The notes beneath the pieces are model-generated. The model was not told the origin of the DNA, searched no databases, and was given only the letters and a program-made list of their open reading frames with translations. Source: Pseudomonadota bacterium (lineage in GTDB: Bacteria > Pseudomonadota > Gammaproteobacteria > Burkholderiales > Burkholderiaceae). Taken from it: a stretch of 10,503 nucleotides of DNA. This document shows positions 6,865 through 10,503 of the stretch, piece after piece. The first letter of the stretch is position 1, and each line of letters begins with the position of its first letter. The translations under genes were made by a program, and so were the position numbers. The stretch lies in NCBI GenBank assembly GCA_021783435.1, contig JAJXUC010000134.1:1-10503 (forward strand). The letters are read 5' to 3'.

Positions 6865-7542
6865 TCAGGCGTCGAGCGCATGCAGCGGCAGACCGGCAGC
6901 CTGCCATTCGGCGACGCCCTCGGCGATCTTGCTGGCGTGGAATCCGCGCTGCACCAGCAGCTTCACCGCGGCGTCGGACATGACGCAGAACGGCCCGCGG
7001 CAGTAGGCGACGATGTCCTTGTCGCGCGGCAATTCACGCAGCCGCGCCTCCAGTTCGGGCAGCGGCAGCGAGCGTGCCTCGGGCAGGTGCGCGGTGCGGT
7101 ATTCGGCCTCGGGACGCACGTCGATCAGCACCGCCGCGCCGCGACGCACCTTGTCGAGCAGCGTGTGGCTGCTCTCCAGGGTCAGCCGTTCGGGCCCGGC
7201 GAACAGCCGCTGCATCACCACCTGCAGGTCGGCCACATGGGCCTCGGCCACGCTGCGCAGCGCCACCCACAGCGCGGCCACGTCAGCGCCGCTGACACGG
7301 TAGATGCGGCTCTTGCCCTCCTGTCGCACCTGCACCAGTTGCGCACCTTTGAGCACGCGCAGATGCGCGCTGGCGAGCTTGATGTCGATCGCGGCCTCGC
7401 GCGCCAGCGCCTCCACCGGCTTTTCGCCCTGTGCCAGCAGTTCCAGCAACTCCAGGCGCTTGGGGCTGGAGACGGCACCGCCGATACGGGCGACCTGCTC
7501 GTAGAGGTGGTTTTTGAGTTCGCGGTTTTGCATATCTTTCAT
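6865..7542 (-). CDS. ArsR-family repressor fused to a rhodanese domain
   Basis: A 225-residue, two-domain protein. Residues about 10-110 are an ArsR/SmtB winged helix (SSPKRLELLELLAQGEKPVEAL, recognition helix region DIKLASAHLRVLKGAQLV, wing QEGKSRIYRVS). Residues about 118-222 are a rhodanese domain: LIDVRPEAEYRTAHLPEA (139-156) and the active-site loop YCRGPFCVMSD (180-190), with catalytic Cys181 and a second Cys186. There is no other cysteine, so the ArsR half lacks the cysteine pair through which BigR and SqrR sense persulfide. It likely represses its own operon through the palindrome at its start and is released when the rhodanese cysteine is persulfidated (inference). No Shine-Dalgarno is clear; an ATG at 7533, three codons in, is an equally good start and would leave the operator outside the coding region. 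First gene of the operon. Confidence 0.93.
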   Translation of the reverse strand: MKDMQNRELKNHLYEQVARIGGAVSSPKRLELLELLAQGEKPVEALAREAAIDIKLASAHLRVLKGAQLVQVRQEGKSRIYRVSGADVAALWVALRSVAEAHVADLQVVMQRLFAGPERLTLESSHTLLDKVRRGAAVLIDVRPEAEYRTAHLPEARSLPLPELEARLRELPRDKDIVAYCRGPFCVMSDAAVKLLVQRGFHASKIAEGVAEWQAAGLPLHALDA

Positions 7543-7555
7543 TCTAACGAATGAA
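7538..7555. promoter_or_regulatory. Palindromic operator candidate for the ArsR-rhodanese repressor
   Basis: TTCATTC TAAC GAATGAA is a perfect inverted repeat with 7-bp arms and a 4-bp spacer, in otherwise GC-rich DNA. It overlaps the possible ATG at 7540-7542 and lies between the -10 candidate (7558-7563) and the alternative ATG at 7531-7533, so a bound dimer would block transcription start. ATTC/GAAT half sites have been described for persulfide-responsive ArsR regulators such as SqrR, though with a longer spacer as I recall it. Confidence 0.65.
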
Positions 7556-7557
7556 CG

Positions 7558-7563
7558 ACTATA
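7558..7563 (-). promoter_or_regulatory. -10 element candidate of the sulfur operon promoter
   Basis: The minus strand reads TATAGT, a 5/6 match to TATAAT, in GC-rich surroundings. The hexamer 17 bp upstream (TGTGTC) is a poor -35, so the promoter may be weak or need an activator. Initiation near 7550 would fall inside the palindrome and give a leader of only about 8-17 nt, which fits the missing Shine-Dalgarno. Confidence 0.4.
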
Positions 7564-7627
7564 AGCCCGAGGACAAACCCGACACAGACGACCTCAACTC
7601 AGGTACGCGTGGCGAGGAGCGAGGGGC

Positions 7628-7678
7628 GGCCTGCGCGCGGCGCCCTCGCGCGCAGTCGTGGACTGCCGGGCGCAGGCC
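7628..7678. terminator. Two competing GC-rich hairpins after the chromate cluster
   Basis: The arm CTGCGCGCG (7631-7639) pairs perfectly with CGCGCGCAG (7647-7655) across a 7-nt loop. The overlapping arm GGCCTGCGC (7628-7636) pairs perfectly with GCGCAGGCC (7670-7678). Both stems are 9 bp and cannot form together. They start 2 nt past the stop of the second MFS gene. There is no U tract, so a classic intrinsic terminator is not shown; a 3' end barrier between the chromate cluster and the sulfur operon is the likeliest role. Confidence 0.4.
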
Positions 7679-7679
7679 G

Positions 7680-8888
7680 TCAGCGCGGCAAGCGCACACG
7701 GCGAAACGTCGCCAGCAGCGCCAGGTCATAGCTGATTTTGAGCGCCCCGCAGGCCAGCAGCGGCAGTGCCAGCCAGCCAGCGCCGAGCATGGCACCCGCC
7801 AGGGTCGGGCCGAGCGCTGCGGCCAGGCTGCGCGGCACGGCGGTGAAACTGGCGGCAGCCGTGCGCTCGGGCGGCGTCACCACCGCCATGACGTAGGCAC
7901 TGCGGGTGGGCACGTCCATTTGCGACAACGCCGCACGCGCCAGCAGCAAGCCCAGGGCCAGATGCGGGCTGGGCGCGAATGCCGCCAACATCAGGAACAT
8001 GCTGGAGGGGATATGCGTGAACACCATGGTGTTGAGCAGACCGATGCGCCGCGCCACGTGCGGTGCGGCCAGCAGCGAAGCCGCTGCCAGCAGCCCGGCG
8101 CCGAAAAAGAACAGGCCGACTGTCCCCGGCGAGAGGTCAAAGCGCTGGAACAGCCAGAGTGCCAACAGGGTGTTGACCACCAGGCCGCCGGCGAAAGCAT
8201 CGATGGAAAACAATGCGGCGAGCTTGACCACGTTGCGGCGCGACGGACCGAGCGGCGCGGCCGGCGGCTGGGGACTCTCATGCGCCTTGGGCAAACGCAG
8301 ATACAGCAGCCACACGCCGACGCCAACGGCCGCATACAGCACGAACATGCCGCGCAGCGACGGCAGCGGCTCGAGTCCGACATGAGCTGCGAGCCAGGCC
8401 GGCACACCGGCGGCCAATGCGCCGATGGCCGCGAACAAGGCGCCAGCCATGCTGTAGCGGGCAAACAGCAGCGTGCGCGCCTCACCCTGTGCGGCGTGGG
8501 CGAGGCGAGCGTGCTCCAGTGGCAGGAACACGCTGACATCGCCCGAGCCCGGATTGATGGTGCCGACGAACGCCACCAGCAGCAGCGGCCAGAACGCGGA
8601 CAACCCGGCGAAAGCCAGACCGGTGGTGGTCATCAGCAGCCCGGCTGCGAGCAGCAAGCGGCGCGAATCGACGCGGTGGCCCCACGCCCCCACCGCCAGC
8701 GTCAGCAGCGCCGAGCCCAGCAGGGTCGTGGTGCTGAGCAGACCGACTTGCCAGGTGGTGAAGCCCAGCGCCAGCAAATACGCCGGCAACAGCACCGCGA
8801 CAAAACCATCCACCAAAGCGCGCAAGGCCCGCCCCAGCAACAGCAGGCGGGCTTGCGGCGCAGTACCTTCAGGCAACAGGGGCGTCAT
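7680..8888 (-). CDS. MFS transporter, substrate unknown, downstream of chrA
   Basis: A 402-residue major facilitator protein with about twelve membrane segments and a central hydrophilic loop rich in Pro (PKAHESPQPPAAPLGPSRRN). A degenerate motif A, GAWGHRVDSRR, follows membrane segment 2. The INPGSGDVSVFLPLEHARL stretch in the first half and QMDVPTRSAYVMAVV in the second are well conserved-looking loops, but I cannot tie them to a substrate. The ATG at 8888 has TGGAG (8895-8899) with a 6-nt spacer; a GTG at 8939 would add 17 residues and lie 7 nt after chrA but has weaker support. Co-orientation with chrA suggests co-transcription and perhaps a role in metal or oxyanion resistance, which is inference. 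Confidence 0.88.
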   Translation of the reverse strand: MTPLLPEGTAPQARLLLLGRALRALVDGFVAVLLPAYLLALGFTTWQVGLLSTTTLLGSALLTLAVGAWGHRVDSRRLLLAAGLLMTTTGLAFAGLSAFWPLLLVAFVGTINPGSGDVSVFLPLEHARLAHAAQGEARTLLFARYSMAGALFAAIGALAAGVPAWLAAHVGLEPLPSLRGMFVLYAAVGVGVWLLYLRLPKAHESPQPPAAPLGPSRRNVVKLAALFSIDAFAGGLVVNTLLALWLFQRFDLSPGTVGLFFFGAGLLAAASLLAAPHVARRIGLLNTMVFTHIPSSMFLMLAAFAPSPHLALGLLLARAALSQMDVPTRSAYVMAVVTPPERTAAASFTAVPRSLAAALGPTLAGAMLGAGWLALPLLACGALKISYDLALLATFRRVRLPR

Positions 8889-8946
8889 CCATTGCTCCAG
8901 AGAAAGCGCCGGGCCACCCCAAGTTGCCTTCAGCGCCACGGGTCAC

Positions 8947-10329
8947 TCAAACAATGAGCGCATGCACCAGGCCGATGGCGGCGCAGGCCAGCACCACCGT
9001 CATGATGCCCGCACGCCCCCGCCACAGCACGAACCACGCAGCCAGCGCCAACAGCGCATCGAACCCCTCGAACCCACCGGCGAACGGCGCCGCTCCGCTG
9101 CTCCGCGGCCAGAACACATGCCAGGCGAAGAACACCGCCAGGTTCAGCACCACGCCCACCACCGCCGCCGTGACACCGGTGAGCGGCGCGGTGAAACGCA
9201 GGTCGTCGCGCGTGGCTTCGACCAGCGGGCCGCCGGCGAGAATGAACAGGAAGCAGGACAGAAAGGTGAAAAAGGTGGCCACCACGGCACCCGCCGCACC
9301 CGCCAGCAGCAGCGACTGGGGGCCGAACACCTGATGCGTCCAGGCGCCGACGAAACCGACGAAGGCCACCACCATGATCAGCGGCCCCGGGGTGGTCTCG
9401 CCCAGGCCCAGGCCGTCGATCATCTGTGGACCGGTGAGCCAGTGGAAATGCTCGACCCCGGCTTGGTAGACATAAGGCAGCACGGCATAGGCGCCGCCGA
9501 AGGTGACATAGGCGGCCTTGGTGAAGAACAGTCCCATGTCGCGCAACGTGCCGGCGGGAAGCAAGGCGAAAGCCGCCGCCCACAGCGCCAGGAAGATGGC
9601 CAGCAGCGCGACCAGGCGCCAGGGCCGGAAGCGGGCGTGCGCGGGTGGTGGCGTGGCGTCGTCGATCAGCGCCGGGCCGTACGCGGCGTGCGCCGCGGCA
9701 TGGCCGCCACCGATCTGGAACCTGCCCGGGGCGATGCGCCCGCCGATCCAGCCCACCGCACCGGCGCCCAGCACGATGGCCGGAAACGGCAGGCCCAGCG
9801 CGAACATGGCGATGAACGCCGCCGCCGCGATCAACCACAGCACCCCGTTCTTCAAGGCGCGCGAGCCGATGCGCCAGACCGCGAACGCCACCACCGCCAC
9901 CACCGCCGGCTTGACCCCGGCGAACACACCCAGCACCAGCGGCTGGTTGCCGTAGGCCATGTAGATCGCGCTCAGGCCGATGAGGATGAACAGCGACGGC
10001 AGCACGAACAGCACCCCGGCGGTGATACCGCCGCGCGTGCGGTGCAGCAGCCAGCCCATGTAGATGGCGAGCTGCGTCGCCTCCGGCCCGGGCAGCACCA
10101 TGCAGTAGTTGAGCGCGTGCAGGAAACGCCGCTCGGAAATCCAGCGCCTGCGCTCGACCAGTTCCTGGTGCATCACGGCGATCTGTCCGGCCGGGCCGCC
10201 GAAACTGATGAAGCCGAGCTTGAGCCAGAACAGCAGCGCTTCGGTGAAACGCGGGGCCGCAGGCGGCGCCGCGAGCGGCGTAAGCGCGGGCGGCGGCGAC
10301 GCAGGGAGAACGGGATTTGGCGAACTCAT
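8947..10329 (-). CDS. chrA: Chromate efflux transporter ChrA, two-domain form
   Basis: A 460-residue CHR-family membrane protein that exports chromate. Both homologous halves are present: the first with LGFISFGGPAGQIAVMHQEL (38-57) and MVLPGPEATQLAIYMGW (77-93), the second with KAAYVTFGGAYAVLPYVYQ (271-289) and GLGLGETTPGPLIMVVAFVG (306-325). Length and the paired FGG and PGP motifs are those of long-chain ChrA. A Pro/Ala-rich N-terminal tail (1-26) precedes the first half, and a hydrophilic His/Ala linker (about 203-236) separates the halves. Its ATG overlaps the stop of the upstream ChrB-like gene as ATGA, so translation is coupled; a weak GGAT lies upstream. The pairing with a ChrB-like protein supports a chromate-inducible cluster. 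Confidence 0.95.
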   Translation of the reverse strand: MSSPNPVLPASPPPALTPLAAPPAAPRFTEALLFWLKLGFISFGGPAGQIAVMHQELVERRRWISERRFLHALNYCMVLPGPEATQLAIYMGWLLHRTRGGITAGVLFVLPSLFILIGLSAIYMAYGNQPLVLGVFAGVKPAVVAVVAFAVWRIGSRALKNGVLWLIAAAAFIAMFALGLPFPAIVLGAGAVGWIGGRIAPGRFQIGGGHAAAHAAYGPALIDDATPPPAHARFRPWRLVALLAIFLALWAAAFALLPAGTLRDMGLFFTKAAYVTFGGAYAVLPYVYQAGVEHFHWLTGPQMIDGLGLGETTPGPLIMVVAFVGFVGAWTHQVFGPQSLLLAGAAGAVVATFFTFLSCFLFILAGGPLVEATRDDLRFTAPLTGVTAAVVGVVLNLAVFFAWHVFWPRSSGAAPFAGGFEGFDALLALAAWFVLWRGRAGIMTVVLACAAIGLVHALIV

Positions 10330-10503
10330 CGGGAATCCATGTGGTTGTTCTGCAGCAGCCAGTCGAACACCTTCATCGCTTCGGTCAGCAAGGCGTCGTC
10401 GTCGGGCTGACTGGCGCGCAGGCCGGCCAGCAGCGCCTCGACGCCGGGCGCTTCGGCCACCTGCAAACCGCCCATGTCCACGACGTACACCAGCGCGCGC
10501 TGG
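10326..10503 (-). CDS. chrB: ChrB-like chromate resistance protein, C-terminal end (partial)
   Basis: The last 58 codons of a gene entering from the right edge; the N-terminus is outside the window. The visible residues RALVYVVDMGGLQVAEAPGV and SQPDDDALLTEAMKVFDWLL resemble the C-terminal chromate-resistance domain of ChrB, where a 'VDxxGL...PEaxGL...Glr...DDxxLL...vyDaLy' pattern is usual. The stop codon overlaps the chrA start by ATGA. ChrB acts as a chromate-sensitive regulator or accessory protein of ChrA. With only the tail visible, a related DUF protein upstream of chrA cannot be excluded. Confidence 0.6.
   Translation of the reverse strand, partial: QRALVYVVDMGGLQVAEAPGVEALLAGLRASQPDDDALLTEAMKVFDWLLQNNHMDSR

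Noticed and set aside
8473..10410. A 645-codon open frame on the + strand across chrA and the second MFS gene
   Set aside because: It is rich in Arg, Gln, His and Gly without any domain, and runs antisense to two clear membrane-protein genes. Long antisense frames are expected in GC-rich DNA.
1..10503. CRISPR arrays, tRNA genes, insertion sequences, integration sites
   Set aside because: I looked for spaced direct repeats, T-loop/anticodon patterns, and terminal inverted repeats flanking a transposase and saw none that hold up by eye.

Overview
The window looks like chromosomal DNA of a high-GC betaproteobacterium of the Burkholderiales, most likely a sulfur oxidiser close to Thiomonas. The clues are the 16S rRNA 5' segment at the left edge, a rrn leader with the conserved block found before betaproteobacterial rRNA genes, and a gene set for persulfide/thiosulfate handling next to chromate resistance. 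The genus is an inference from pattern recognition; no search was run. Every supported gene lies on the minus strand, so transcription runs from right to left.

Left edge (1-453): the first ~119 nt of a 16S rRNA gene, preceded (reading leftwards) by a ~300-nt leader with two promoter candidates, a boxB-like hairpin, boxA and the conserved leader block. A hairpin with a T7 tail in the leader faces the opposite way, against antisense transcription. From 454 to about 1990 there is no gene I can support; one short minus-strand stretch faintly resembles a LysR-type effector domain and may be debris of a decayed regulator.

Centre (2020-7542): a compact seven-gene cluster, probably one operon. In transcription order it encodes an ArsR-type repressor fused to a rhodanese domain, a DsrE-like sulfur-carrier protein, a Blh-type persulfide dioxygenase, an MFS transporter, a YeeE/YedE (TsuA-like) thiosulfate/sulfur transporter, an unrecognised exported protein, and a TlpA-like thioredoxin with a Tat-type signal peptide. 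A perfect 18-bp palindrome sits between a TATAGT -10 candidate and the regulator start and is the likely autoregulatory operator. The layout resembles the bigR-blh-YeeE/YedE operons known from Agrobacterium and Xylella, but with a fused rhodanese, a DsrE protein, an MFS exporter candidate and a two-gene periplasmic module added. The ArsR part has no cysteine at all, so sensing probably rests on the rhodanese active-site cysteine.

Right side (7680-10503): a chromate-resistance cluster reading the same way: the C-terminal end of a ChrB-like protein (cut by the window edge), a full-length two-domain ChrA overlapping it by ATGA, and a second MFS transporter of unknown substrate. Its 3' end carries two mutually exclusive GC-rich hairpins that may separate it from the sulfur operon.

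Working model: sulfide-derived persulfide or thiosulfate modifies the rhodanese cysteine of the repressor, releasing the operator. YeeE/YedE imports a sulfur compound, DsrE and rhodanese relay sulfane sulfur, the dioxygenase oxidises glutathione persulfide to sulfite, the MFS protein might export a product, and the exported pair may maintain thiols outside the cytoplasm.
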